NCBI GenBank assembly: GCA_965603205.1
Contig: CBFDCC010000004.1
Span: 124,001 to 188,000, forward strand
Length of the DNA: 64,000 nucleotides
Reading direction: 5' to 3'
Source of the DNA: Temperatibacter sp965603205
Lineage (GTDB): Bacteria; Pseudomonadota; Alphaproteobacteria; Sphingomonadales; Kordiimonadaceae
Part shown: positions 27,125 through 35,327 of the stretch, piece by piece
How the letters are laid out: each line of letters opens with the position of its first letter
How positions within the stretch are numbered: the first letter of the stretch is position 1
The notes under the pieces: generated by a model
Database searches by the model: none
Told to the model about the DNA's origin: nothing
Seen by the model: the letters and a program-made list of their open reading frames with translations, nothing else
Program-made: the position numbers and the translations under genes

Positions 27125-27778
27125 TTAAACAGCAGCAAGGGCTTTATTAAAGGCTTTCACTGCTGCGGCAGGGCCGTCTGCGTGATCCCAAATAGCCGCA
27201 CAAGCGGCAACAAAATGCGCGCCAGCCTTAGCAAGCTCGCCGCAGTTTTCAGGTGTGACGCCGCCGATTGCCACACAGGGGATTTCTGTACCCTTTGACC
27301 ATAAGGTTAGCTCTTCCACCTCTGGCTTGAATTTAGTTTCCTTAGTTGTGGTGGGAAAGAAAGCACCAAAGGCCACATAATCCGCCCCCTCTTCACAGGC
27401 GATAAAGGCCAAATGGCGGCTATCATGGCATGTTACACCAATCACACGATCATGACCTAGTATCTCACGCGCTTCCTCTATATCACCATCATCTTGACCC
27501 ATATGAACACCGTCGGCGTCAATCTCTAATGCCAGATCAGGGCGGTCATTAACGATCAGCGCCACTTCATGTTTTTCACAGATAGGCATTAAGCGCTGGC
27601 CCACCTCAACCACATGACCATCTTCGCAGTCTTTCAACCTGAGCTGCAACGATGCCACATCCCCAGCCGCTAGCGTTTTATCTAGCAACTTAGCAAAGCC
27701 GTCCAAATCATCAATGACGGGTGGCGTGATTATATATAAGCGACATGAGTCTTCTTGTGACATGAGATGTGTATCCAT
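27125..27778 (-). CDS. thiE: Thiamine phosphate synthase
   Basis: A 217-residue TIM-barrel enzyme that joins the pyrimidine and thiazole phosphates in thiamine synthesis. The motifs LQLRLKD, LIVNDRPDLALEIDADGVHMGQDD, IGVTCHDSRH and the phosphate-binding FPTTTKE and AIGGVTPEN loops are all present. The gene converges on the redoxin gene with a 9-nt gap. No TPP riboswitch is seen upstream. Confidence 0.94.
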   Translation of the reverse strand: MDTHLMSQEDSCRLYIITPPVIDDLDGFAKLLDKTLAAGDVASLQLRLKDCEDGHVVEVGQRLMPICEKHEVALIVNDRPDLALEIDADGVHMGQDDGDIEEAREILGHDRVIGVTCHDSRHLAFIACEEGADYVAFGAFFPTTTKETKFKPEVEELTLWSKGTEIPCVAIGGVTPENCGELAKAGAHFVAACAAIWDHADGPAAAVKAFNKALAAV

Positions 27779-27862
27779 TCTATCGTGCTGTTGTTATATC
27801 AGCATATGCCACAGATTAGGGGGCATTATCCAGCATATAACACATATTGGTAAAAATAATTT

Positions 27863-27933
27863 GTAAAGGGTGCTTGACATTGCTAATTCGCAGGCTTATG
27901 TAAAGGTAACTTGACAAGTAAAGCACGCTTTAC
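27863..27933 (+). promoter_or_regulatory. Three copies of an operator-like palindrome with a strong promoter
   Basis: Three 16-base sites fit GTAAAG-N4-CTT(G/T)AC: 27863-27878, 27900-27915 and 27918-27933. The last is a perfect inverted repeat in its arms. A near-consensus promoter, TTGACA at 27911-27916 and CATAAT at 27933-27938 (16-base spacer), lies within the second and third sites. The sites precede the small membrane/XRE gene cassette, so the XRE protein is the likely ligand (inference). Confidence 0.75.
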
Positions 27934-27976
27934 ATAATTAAATTATTACCAAGACACGATAGCGAGGAGACAGCCA

Positions 27977-28372
27977 ATGTCAAAATTAAGATTACTTTAT
28001 AAAATCGATTCAAAGAAATCCCTTATGTATGCGCTATTCATGCTGATAAGCGCCTATATATTAATCACCTATAAAGGTGATTTTGAAGGATCATATATAC
28101 TTTGGATTTTAGCGTTAGTCCCCACAGCCTTTGCTGCTCTTTATACGAGGGAAGCCGTAAGAAACCTATTTAACATGGACGAATTAGAAAGACGTATCTA
28201 CCTAGAATCTATAAGTATTGCTACTGCACTATCTATTCTAATTGCAGTCGGTCTAGTGTTCTTTAGTGTTGCTGGCTTGGTACCCGTAGAAAGCTTTCAA
28301 TTAGCACTGCCCATAATGCCAGTTCTAATGCTTATTATCATACCATTCCGCGCCAAAGCGTATGATTATTAA
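27977..28372 (+). CDS. Small four-helix membrane protein, unknown function
   Basis: A 131-residue protein I do not recognise by name. It has four hydrophobic segments (about 16-32, 40-57, 79-101 and 107-124). A charged cytoplasmic-type loop with MDELERRI sits between helices 2 and 3. A GAGGAGA site lies eight bases before the ATG. It is first in an operon of four short genes; the next encodes an XRE regulator, an arrangement often seen for small membrane proteins with their own HTH partner. Confidence 0.8.
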   Translation: MSKLRLLYKIDSKKSLMYALFMLISAYILITYKGDFEGSYILWILALVPTAFAALYTREAVRNLFNMDELERRIYLESISIATALSILIAVGLVFFSVAGLVPVESFQLALPIMPVLMLIIIPFRAKAYDY

Positions 28373-28383
28373 AGGCTGAGATA

Positions 28384-28584
28384 ATGGAAAATATAATAAA
28401 AGACCTGCGCACTACCCATGAATGGACCCAAGGAGATTTGGGTGAAAAACTGGGGGTATCACGCCAGACAATCAACGCGCTGGAAAAAGGTAAATACGAC
28501 CCCAGCTTACCGCTAGCCTTTAAACTAGCCAAGCTATTTGAAAAACCAATCGAAGATATCTTCGATTACGCAGAAGAGGAGTAG
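28384..28584 (+). CDS. Small XRE-family helix-turn-helix regulator
   Basis: A 66-residue protein that is almost entirely a Cro/CI-type HTH: WTQGDLGEKLGVSRQTINAL spans helices 2 and 3 and EKGKYDPSLPLAFKLAKLF completes the fold. Members of this short group are usually dimeric autoregulators paired with membrane proteins. Likely binds the three palindromes upstream of the operon. Start follows AGGCTGAG. Confidence 0.93.
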   Translation: MENIIKDLRTTHEWTQGDLGEKLGVSRQTINALEKGKYDPSLPLAFKLAKLFEKPIEDIFDYAEEE

Positions 28585-28589
28585 AAACA

Positions 28590-28766
28590 ATGACACTATC
28601 AAAACTGAATATAATGAACGCCATTATGTGGGCCGCGATGATGATTGCTATCTCACTTATGATCAAAGACAGCAATGTGGAAGATGGCACTCGCCAGATG
28701 ATCCTGATGGTTCAAATTGCAGGCTGGTTTGTTATGTCCGCAGCCATCAAAAAATTAGAGAAATAA
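28590..28766 (+). CDS. 58-residue two-helix membrane protein
   Basis: A short gene immediately after the XRE gene (5 nt gap) with a strong GAGGAG site seven bases before its ATG. The product begins MTLSKLNIMNAIMWAAMMIA and has two hydrophobic stretches (about 8-25 and 37-55) separated by KDSNVEDGTRQ, ending KKLEK. It is too short to be assigned to a family by eye, but the ribosome binding site, spacing and composition support a real gene. A longer frame overlapping it (28538-28822) is its shadow. Confidence 0.75.
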   Translation: MTLSKLNIMNAIMWAAMMIAISLMIKDSNVEDGTRQMILMVQIAGWFVMSAAIKKLEK

Positions 28767-28797
28767 TAAAGTCCGCAGCGAGAGATGGGATAATAAA

Positions 28798-29091
28798 ATG
28801 GAACAACTCCAAACCTATATAGACCAATATCAAACAGCAATTGCCGAAATGTCCGTATGGAAAATGATATTTATCACCACCTTGATCGTGGTGATAACAT
28901 TCTTGCCGACTGCGATTGCCTTTTTTAGAAACCCGGGCAACATCAAAAAGATATTTGTCGCTAACTTAGGGGCATTACTGTCTGGGACCGTGTGGTTTGC
29001 TGCACTGATATGGGCAGTATCAGGCAGAGATAACCCGATAAAGAAAAACAAAGAAAAACTAGAGACCATCCCTGAACCCAAGAATGTATAA
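28798..29091 (+). CDS. Superinfection-immunity-like small membrane protein
   Basis: A 97-residue protein with two membrane segments: about 20-42 (VVITFLPTAIAFFRNPGNIK) and 52-75 (FVANLGALLSGTVWFAALIW). The FLPTxIAF...NLxLGxTxxxWxxALIWA pattern matches the small domain called superinfection immunity (Imm_superinfect), named after the T4 Imm protein but common in bacterial chromosomes. A lysine-rich tail follows. Last gene of the XRE cassette, with a terminator 28 nt downstream. A role in phage exclusion is unproven. Confidence 0.75.
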   Translation: MEQLQTYIDQYQTAIAEMSVWKMIFITTLIVVITFLPTAIAFFRNPGNIKKIFVANLGALLSGTVWFAALIWAVSGRDNPIKKNKEKLETIPEPKNV

Positions 29092-29118
29092 GCATCAATA
29101 AAGTCAGGACAGCGAGAA

Positions 29119-29157
29119 GGCCAGATCACAGTGAAGTGGTCTGGCCTTTTATTTTTT
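29119..29157 (+). terminator. Rho-independent terminator of the XRE cassette
   Basis: GGCCAGATCAC and GTGGTCTGGCC pair (one G-U) around AGTGAA and are followed by TTTTATTTTTT. Confidence 0.93.
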
Positions 29158-29176
29158 AAATCTTAGCTTTAAGTAG

Positions 29177-29221
29177 TGCGAAGCACGTACCGAGTGACCG
29201 CGAGGCGGCGACAATTCGCCG
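29177..29221 (-). repeat. Intergenic repeat, copy A (inverted)
   Basis: Read on the minus strand it contains GCCGCCTCGCGGTCACTCGG then TACG and GCTTCGC, matching the core of copies near 48.3, 56.3 and 62.6-62.9 kb. It sits between the cassette terminator and the pgk stop. Confidence 0.7.
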
Positions 29222-29240
29222 ACTTACAAAATAATAAATA

Positions 29241-30407
29241 TTACTTCTCTAATGCAGCCACACCTGGCAGTTCTTTACCTTCCATCCACTCTAGGAAGGC
29301 GCCGCCCGCCGTTGAGATATGGGTGATTTGATCCTTAACACCAGCATGTGCCATCGCAGCAACCGTATCGCCGCCACCAGCAACAGACAGTAAATTACCT
29401 GCCGCAGTCGCCGCACCAGCAGCCTTAGCCAAGCCAACCGTCGCCATGTCAAATGGCTCCATCTCAAACGCGCCCATAGGACCGTTCCAAAGAAGTGTTT
29501 TACAACCAGCAATCACATCCGTTAATGCCGCCACAGTCGCAGGACCTGCGTCCAAAATCATTTCGCCGTCAACCACTGCATCAGCCGCTTTAACTTGGCT
29601 TGCGGCATGTGCCTTAAATTCAGTAGCCACCACAACATCCGTTGGGATATGAACTGTGCAGCCTGCGCTCTTTGCCTTAGCAAGGATGGAAAGCGCTGTG
29701 TCCTTAAGGTCCTTCTCGCAAAGGCTAGCACCAATGTTAATACCCTGTGCGTAAAGGAAAGTATTCGCCATACCGCCGCCGATAATCAGATGATCAACCT
29801 TGGCCACAAGGTTTTCAAGCACTGCAAGCTTTGATGACACCTTAGCGCCGCCAACAACAGCCACAACTGGCGGCTTTGGCGCACCAAGGGCGTTTTCTAA
29901 TGCTGTTAGCTCTGCCGCCATTGTCATGCCAGCCGCTGAAGGCAATAACCTAGCCACAGCCTCTGTTGACGCGTGAGCGCGGTGAGCAGCAGAAAAAGCA
30001 TCATTCACATAGACATTACCAAGGGCTGCAAATCTGGCTGCTAGTGCTGGATCATTTTTTTCTTCACCGGGGAAAAAGCGTGTATTTTCCATCAGCACTA
30101 CTTCTGTGTTAGGCAACTCATCACCAAGCTCAGCAAAACCGACATCACGACCAAGAACCGTAGCCAGTGCGCTAACGACAGGTTTCAGGCTCATCTCAGG
30201 AACAACTTGTCCTTTAGGACGGCCAAAATGCGCCAGCAGTACAGAGCGACCACCCGCAGCAGCGATAGCGTCCACGGTCGGCTTAACGGCCTGGAGGCGC
30301 GTGTCATCAGTGACCTTACCATCCGCCATTGGCACGTTAATATCCACACGCACAACCGCTGTTTTACCCGTCAAGCTTCCAAGGTCGGCTATAGTATTAA
30401 AAGACAT
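29241..30407 (-). CDS. pgk: Phosphoglycerate kinase
   Basis: Glycolytic enzyme making ATP from 1,3-bisphosphoglycerate, 388 residues, normal length. Motifs: VVRVDINVPMADGKVTDDTR, LLAHFGRPKG, VNDAFSAAHRAHAST, GGAKVSSKLAVLENL, and the C-terminal LSVAGGGDTVAA loop. It is preceded by AGGAAA. It lies downstream of the chemoreceptor gene by 14 nt on the same strand and follows the gap/tkt genes. Confidence 0.98.
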   Translation of the reverse strand: MSFNTIADLGSLTGKTAVVRVDINVPMADGKVTDDTRLQAVKPTVDAIAAAGGRSVLLAHFGRPKGQVVPEMSLKPVVSALATVLGRDVGFAELGDELPNTEVVLMENTRFFPGEEKNDPALAARFAALGNVYVNDAFSAAHRAHASTEAVARLLPSAAGMTMAAELTALENALGAPKPPVVAVVGGAKVSSKLAVLENLVAKVDHLIIGGGMANTFLYAQGINIGASLCEKDLKDTALSILAKAKSAGCTVHIPTDVVVATEFKAHAASQVKAADAVVDGEMILDAGPATVAALTDVIAGCKTLLWNGPMGAFEMEPFDMATVGLAKAAGAATAAGNLLSVAGGGDTVAAMAHAGVKDQITHISTAGGAFLEWMEGKELPGVAALEK

Positions 30408-30421
30408 ATATATTTCCTAGA

Positions 30422-31750
30422 TTAATTCCATGTTCGATTAACAAGCTTATCGAGTAAATCCATAACCTTTTCAGAAGCTGTTTCAGCCTCTTGCACAGCC
30501 TTAACTGCAGAGGGCATATCTCCTGCTTGATAAAATTTTGTAGCCCTAATACCAGCTTCATGAAATTGCTTATGCGGTGCTAGTATTGCCTTCCACTCTG
30601 ACAAGCTGGTCAATGTCGGATCATTTTGTTGATCATACCATTTACCCATACGACAATTGTGATGATCAATGGTAGTTTCATTTTGTAGATTTTTTGCACC
30701 GCTAAGCATTTGCGCAAGCTTACGCATGAAGACCATGTGATCTGATTTGGCAGCCATCAGTGTAGATATCACACCTGACTGGGCCACATAATAATCAATA
30801 GATTCTGCAATAGGCTTTTCTGTTTTATCAAATATTTCAGTAATATGGGCAATACTTGATAAATTCTGCTCACTCTTTTCTAAAATAATGCCAGACCCTT
30901 CAGCCACTTCATCAGCGGCTGTAACCTGTTGCTCTAGAATAATATTAATTTCAGACATATGGGCATTAACACTATCTACCTGCGTTGAAATATTATTCAT
31001 CTCATTGGTTGAGGCGGCGATAACCTCACGGCCTTCACTCACTCGACTTTCACCACTTTCCATAGCAGTGACGATACCCGTCATTTCAGAGCGTAGGTTT
31101 TCAATACGGCTACGAATTGTGTCAGTCGATGTAGCTGTTTGATTAGCAAGGTTTTTAACCTCACTGGCAACGACAGCAAAACCACGCCCCGCCTCACCTG
31201 CACGTGCAGCCTCGATAGTAGCATTTAGCGCCAGTAAATTCGTCTGCTTAGCGATATCTTCAATCTCTTTAACAATATTGCCAATTTCTTCTGAAGTTTT
31301 AGAAAGAGCCTGCACCCTTCCAGCAGCATCATGAACACTAGCAGCTATCTCTTCCATAGATTTTTGGGCCTTAGTAGCTGCAATGATACCAGTTTCAGCT
31401 CTTTCTGCGACTTCATTCACTTCACCTGAGGCTTGCTCTGCACTACTTGAAATAGCCCGAACAGAAGAGGAAAGTTCTTCCATAGAAGCCGAAATATTTT
31501 GAGATTGATTATTCACATCTTTAATATAACGGCTCATCCGAGCCACATCAGAAATACCCTGATTCATTGTGATTGAATAATCAACAGTGCGACGCAAATT
31601 TTCACGAGCACGCTCTATACTCTTTTGAGCAAGTTGATACACTTTCTGCGCAAGCGGAGAATTTGAATCCAGAGGTTTTTCCACCTCAGCAAACTTACCT
31701 GCAATGAGTAAGTCTATATTTTTTTCAACCCCCAAATTTATATCAGACAC
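30422..31750 (-). CDS. Soluble methyl-accepting chemotaxis protein with C-terminal CZB domain
   Basis: A 442-residue cytoplasmic chemoreceptor; no transmembrane segment is visible. The signalling hairpin tip is canonical (EDIAKQTNLLALNATIEAAR followed by AGEAGRGFAVVASEV). After it, residues about 350-425 carry the zinc-binding CZB pattern: HxxF (DHMVFMRKL), CRMGKW, and HKQFH. CZB domains sense zinc or hypochlorous-type oxidants through a Cys-Zn site. The N-terminal 70 residues lack a recognisable PAS or other sensor. It lies between gap and pgk, an unusual position for a chemoreceptor. Confidence 0.92.
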   Translation of the reverse strand: MSDINLGVEKNIDLLIAGKFAEVEKPLDSNSPLAQKVYQLAQKSIERARENLRRTVDYSITMNQGISDVARMSRYIKDVNNQSQNISASMEELSSSVRAISSSAEQASGEVNEVAERAETGIIAATKAQKSMEEIAASVHDAAGRVQALSKTSEEIGNIVKEIEDIAKQTNLLALNATIEAARAGEAGRGFAVVASEVKNLANQTATSTDTIRSRIENLRSEMTGIVTAMESGESRVSEGREVIAASTNEMNNISTQVDSVNAHMSEINIILEQQVTAADEVAEGSGIILEKSEQNLSSIAHITEIFDKTEKPIAESIDYYVAQSGVISTLMAAKSDHMVFMRKLAQMLSGAKNLQNETTIDHHNCRMGKWYDQQNDPTLTSLSEWKAILAPHKQFHEAGIRATKFYQAGDMPSAVKAVQEAETASEKVMDLLDKLVNRTWN

Positions 31751-31811
31751 TTATTACTTCTCCCCAAAAGAATTGGCTGCATTAAATCAACCTATAAAAT
31801 GTTATTTCAAT

Positions 31812-31845
31812 AAAAGTCGCCCAACGATGATCAGGCGGCTTTTAT
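31812..31845 (-). terminator. Rho-independent terminator after gap
   Basis: On the minus strand AAAAGCCGCC pairs with GGCGACTTTT around a loop and is followed by an A/T-rich tail, 22 nt past the gap stop. It separates gap from the chemoreceptor gene. Confidence 0.75.
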
Positions 31846-31866
31846 AATATTTAGTACACGAGTGAA

Positions 31867-32874
31867 TTAACCAAGCTTAGCCATCGCAACCGCTGTATCA
31901 GACATACGGTTAGAGAAGCCCCACTCGTTATCGTACCACGTTAAGATACGCACGAAGTTGCCTTCAACAACTTTAGTTTGAGAGCTATCAAATGTTGAAC
32001 TGTTTGGATTGTGGTTAAAATCGATAGATACGGCTGGCATATCCTCGTAACCAAGAACGCCTTTTAGGCGGCCGTCCGCAGCTTCTTTAATAGCAGTATT
32101 GATCTCTTCAATTGTTGTATCACGCTTGGCAACAAACTTTAAATCAACCAATGAAACATTTGGTGTTGGTACGCGGATCGCAGAACCATCAAGCTTGCCT
32201 GCAAGTTCAGGCAACACAAGACCAACAGCCTTAGCAGCGCCTGTTGATGTTGGGATCATTGAAAGAGCAGCAGCGCGCGCACGGCGTGGGTCGCTATGTA
32301 GTGTATCTAGCACTGGCTGATCACCTGTATAAGAGTGAACAGTGGTCATATAGCCATGCTCTATACCGATAAGGTCATTAAGCACCTGAACTACAGGTGA
32401 TAGGCAGTTCGTTGTACAAGATGCATTTGATACGATTGTGTCTGATGCTTTTAGAACCTTATCGTTTACGCCGTAAACGATTGTCGCGTCACAGTCAGTA
32501 CCCGGCGCTGAGATTAGAACTTTTTTTGCACCAGCAGTGATATGCTTTGCAGCAGCTTCACGCTTGGTAAAAATGCCAGTACATTCCATAGCTATGTCAA
32601 CATTTTCAACACCCCAAGGTAATTCTTCTGGATTACGGATTGCAGTAACACGGATGCGGTCACCGTTAACGATGATAGCGTCGCCATCAACACTAACTTC
32701 ACCAGGGAACTGACCATGAACACTATCGCGTTTTAGCAGATAAGCATTCATATCAACATCACCAAGGTCGTTAATAGCAACAACTTTAATGTCGGTGCGG
32801 CCACTCTCGTAGATGGCACGAAGTACGTTACGGCCAATACGGCCAAATCCATTAATTGAAACGCGAACAGTCAT
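31867..32874 (-). CDS. gap: Glyceraldehyde-3-phosphate dehydrogenase, type I
   Basis: A 335-residue enzyme from the ATG at 32874 (MTVRVSINGFGRIGRNVLRA), which has GGAG nine bases upstream; a longer frame to 32931 is rejected. Catalytic Cys153 is in SNASCTTNCLSP and the C-terminal NEWGFSNRM motif is intact. It sits between tkt (upstream) and the chemoreceptor and pgk (downstream), a common alphaproteobacterial glycolysis cluster. Confidence 0.98.
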   Translation of the reverse strand: MTVRVSINGFGRIGRNVLRAIYESGRTDIKVVAINDLGDVDMNAYLLKRDSVHGQFPGEVSVDGDAIIVNGDRIRVTAIRNPEELPWGVENVDIAMECTGIFTKREAAAKHITAGAKKVLISAPGTDCDATIVYGVNDKVLKASDTIVSNASCTTNCLSPVVQVLNDLIGIEHGYMTTVHSYTGDQPVLDTLHSDPRRARAAALSMIPTSTGAAKAVGLVLPELAGKLDGSAIRVPTPNVSLVDLKFVAKRDTTIEEINTAIKEAADGRLKGVLGYEDMPAVSIDFNHNPNSSTFDSSQTKVVEGNFVRILTWYDNEWGFSNRMSDTAVAMAKLG

Positions 32875-32911
32875 TGAAACATTCTCCAGATAATTAAGTT
32901 TTGGGACCAGT

Positions 32912-32947
32912 AGATCCGATGTGGGAGACAAAACCCAAATCGGATCT
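32912..32947 (-). other. Long intercistronic hairpin between tkt and gap
   Basis: AGATCCGAT-G-TGGG pairs with CCCA-A-ATCGGATCT around an eight-base loop. There is no U-run, so it is not a normal terminator. It ends 38 bases before the gap ATG on the transcript. An alternative pairing exists: TTTGGG (32900-32905) with CCCAAA (32934-32939), which would exclude the main stem. It may set mRNA stability or attenuate read-through from tkt into gap. Confidence 0.7.
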
Positions 32948-32961
32948 GAATTATTTAGTTC

Positions 32962-34962
32962 TTAAAGCTTTTCGTTCACCGCTGCAACAAGTGCCTCAGC
33001 AGTGATACCGAAATGTTTGTAGAGTTGATCAGCTGGCGCAGAAGCACCAAATGTATCAATACCAATATTAATGCCGTCTAGACCAGTATACTTAGCCCAG
33101 CCATAAGTGCTTGCCGCCTCAATAGACGCACGCACTGTACCTGTTGGCAATACGCTCGCCTTATAAGCTGCATCTTGCGCATCAAACAAATCAGTAGATG
33201 CCATTGATACAACACGTGTTGGTGTACCAGCTGCTTCTAATGTTTCACGCGCAGCTGCTACGATCTCAATCTCAGAGCCTGATGCCATCAACACGACCTT
33301 TGGCGTACCCGATGATGCTTCATGCAAGATATAGCCACCCTTAGCACATAGATTTTCATCCGTATGTGTTAGGCGCTGCTGCTTAAGACCTTGACGCGTT
33401 AGCGATAGCACAGAAGGTGTCTCGCGAGCTTCTAGTGAAAGCGCCCAACATTCAGCTGTTTCAACAGCGTCACAAGGACGGAACACATTCACATTCGGCA
33501 TAGCGCGTAGGCTAGCTAGATGCTCGATAGGTTGGTGCGTCGGGCCGTCTTCGCCCAGACCAATACTATCGTGTGTCATCACATAAATTACGCGTTGCTT
33601 CATCAGCGCGGCAAGGCGGATCGCAGGACGAGCATAATCAGTAAAGACCATGAAAGTTCCACCGTAAGGAATGAAGCCACCATGAAGGGCAATACCGTTC
33701 ATCGCCGCGCACATACCAAATTCGCGGATACCATAATACATATAGTTGCCAGAGAAATCATCAGGCGTAACTGCGCTCATACCACTGGTTAGTGTAAGGT
33801 TTGAACCTGTCAAATCAGCTGAGCCACCAATAGTGTTGTTAAGCTCTGCGTTAATAACTTCTAGGGTCATTTGGCTAGCTTTTCTTGTTGCAGGACCAAC
33901 AGGATTAGCAGTAAGGCTCGCCTTATAGGTATTAATAGCATCAGTGAAACCAGCTGTTAGATCACCAGATAGGCGAAGATCATAATCGGCTTTAACATCA
34001 GCAGGTAATGCCTCATATTTCTTTTTCCAAGCGGCTGAAAGGTTAGCGCCCTTAGCGCCAACAGCTTTCCAGTTCGCGGCAACATCATCAGGTATAACAA
34101 ATGGCTCTGCGTCCCAGCCTATTGCCTCGCGTGTTAGCGTAATCTCAGCATCACCAAGCGGCGCACCATGCGTTGCTGATGTACCTTGCTTATTAGGAGA
34201 ACCAAAACCAATAATAGTTTTGCAAGCGATCAGGCTTGGTTGGTCAGATGCGTTCGCCTCGGCGATAGCAGCCTCAACAGCTTCTGGGTCGTGACCATCA
34301 ACAGATTGAACATGCCAATTAGCGGCTTCAAAACGACCCTGCATATCTTCTGATGTTGTCATATCGGTTGCACCATCAATACAGATGCTATTGTCATCCC
34401 ACAGTAGAACCATCTTAGATAGTTTTAGGTGACCAGCCATAGAAATAGCTTCTTGACTAACACCTTCCATAAGACAACCATCACCCGCCACAATATATGT
34501 CATGTGATCAGAAATGTCCGAACCAGTGCGTGCAGCCTCTAGGCGCTCGGCAATAGCAAAACCAACAGATGTTGCCAGACCTTGACCTAGTGGGCCTGTA
34601 GTCATCTCGATCCCTGGCGCTTCTTCATATTCTGGGTGACCCGCGGTTGGGCTATGTAGTTGGCGAAAATTCTTGATGTCAGCCATCGTCGGCGTCGCGT
34701 AACCTGTTAGCTGCAGCAAGCTGTAAATCAGCATAGAACCATGACCAGCACTTAGGATAAAGCGGTCGCGGTTTGGCCACTCTGGCCATGCAGGATCAAA
34801 ACGCATGAATTTGCTATAAAGAACAGTAGCAACATCAGCCATACCCATTGGCATGCCAGGATGACCTGAGTTTGCCTGTTGAATTGCGTCCATGGAAAGG
34901 GCGCGAATGGCGTTTGCCATGCCCTTATGTGCTTCGTCGTTTAGGATTTCAGAATCAGTCAT
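32962..34962 (-). CDS. tkt: Transketolase
   Basis: A 666-residue thiamine-diphosphate enzyme from the ATG at 34962 (MTDSEILNDEAHKGMANAIR), matching the family length of about 663; a 31-residue extension is rejected. Motifs: ANSGHPGMPMGMADVA, the ThDP GDGCLMEGVSQEA motif with D-x-N (WDDNSICIDG), and the transketolase motif GLGEDGPTHQPIEHLA. It works in the pentose phosphate or Calvin-type carbon rearrangement with the transaldolase-like protein at 11 kb. Confidence 0.98.
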   Translation of the reverse strand: MTDSEILNDEAHKGMANAIRALSMDAIQQANSGHPGMPMGMADVATVLYSKFMRFDPAWPEWPNRDRFILSAGHGSMLIYSLLQLTGYATPTMADIKNFRQLHSPTAGHPEYEEAPGIEMTTGPLGQGLATSVGFAIAERLEAARTGSDISDHMTYIVAGDGCLMEGVSQEAISMAGHLKLSKMVLLWDDNSICIDGATDMTTSEDMQGRFEAANWHVQSVDGHDPEAVEAAIAEANASDQPSLIACKTIIGFGSPNKQGTSATHGAPLGDAEITLTREAIGWDAEPFVIPDDVAANWKAVGAKGANLSAAWKKKYEALPADVKADYDLRLSGDLTAGFTDAINTYKASLTANPVGPATRKASQMTLEVINAELNNTIGGSADLTGSNLTLTSGMSAVTPDDFSGNYMYYGIREFGMCAAMNGIALHGGFIPYGGTFMVFTDYARPAIRLAALMKQRVIYVMTHDSIGLGEDGPTHQPIEHLASLRAMPNVNVFRPCDAVETAECWALSLEARETPSVLSLTRQGLKQQRLTHTDENLCAKGGYILHEASSGTPKVVLMASGSEIEIVAAARETLEAAGTPTRVVSMASTDLFDAQDAAYKASVLPTGTVRASIEAASTYGWAKYTGLDGINIGIDTFGASAPADQLYKHFGITAEALVAAVNEKL

Positions 34963-35327
34963 ATACAGATCAATCAACGCTTCTAAATATGGGTAATGAG
35001 TGAGACTGATTGCCCCAATCATAACCTGTGAACTTAACAGAGTGTAGTCGCCCAAAAAAAATGAGGGTTTACACTTAAATTTATGGTCGTCAAAATGGCG
35101 GGGTTAGGCCGCGCAGTCAACCAATTTTCACTAAAGGCCACGACTTTTAATCTTACTCAAAGTCATATAACCACTCCAGCCCAACGCAGCAATTGACCTA
35201 TAGCCTTAAATACCCGTATCTTAGACAAAGTTTCACCAATTTTTTGATGCAATGTTCTCGTGAATAATATAGAAGATATATGCAGGGTTTTTGAGCATAT
35301 TTAGGGCTCAGATATAAGGAAAACACA
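34963..35327. other. Divergent promoter region between tkt and the coiled-coil gene
   Basis: 365 bases separating divergent genes. Apart from an AAGGAAAACACA ribosome binding region before the plus-strand gene I see no structured RNA, repeat or credible gene. A candidate -35 TTGATG followed by TAATAT lies near 35241-35270 but its spacing is poor. Confidence 0.45.

Noticed and set aside
27779..27862. TPP riboswitch upstream of thiE.
   Set aside because: No CTGAGA-type or other THI-box motifs are visible upstream of the thiE start.
28538..28822. A 94-codon plus-strand frame across the XRE and small membrane genes.
   Set aside because: It overlaps two genes with good ribosome binding sites, is in another frame, and lacks a family-like sequence.
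27977..29091. A prophage remnant, because of the superinfection-immunity-like gene.
   Set aside because: No integrase, attachment site, phage structural gene or tRNA flank is seen; flanking genes are ordinary thiE and pgk.
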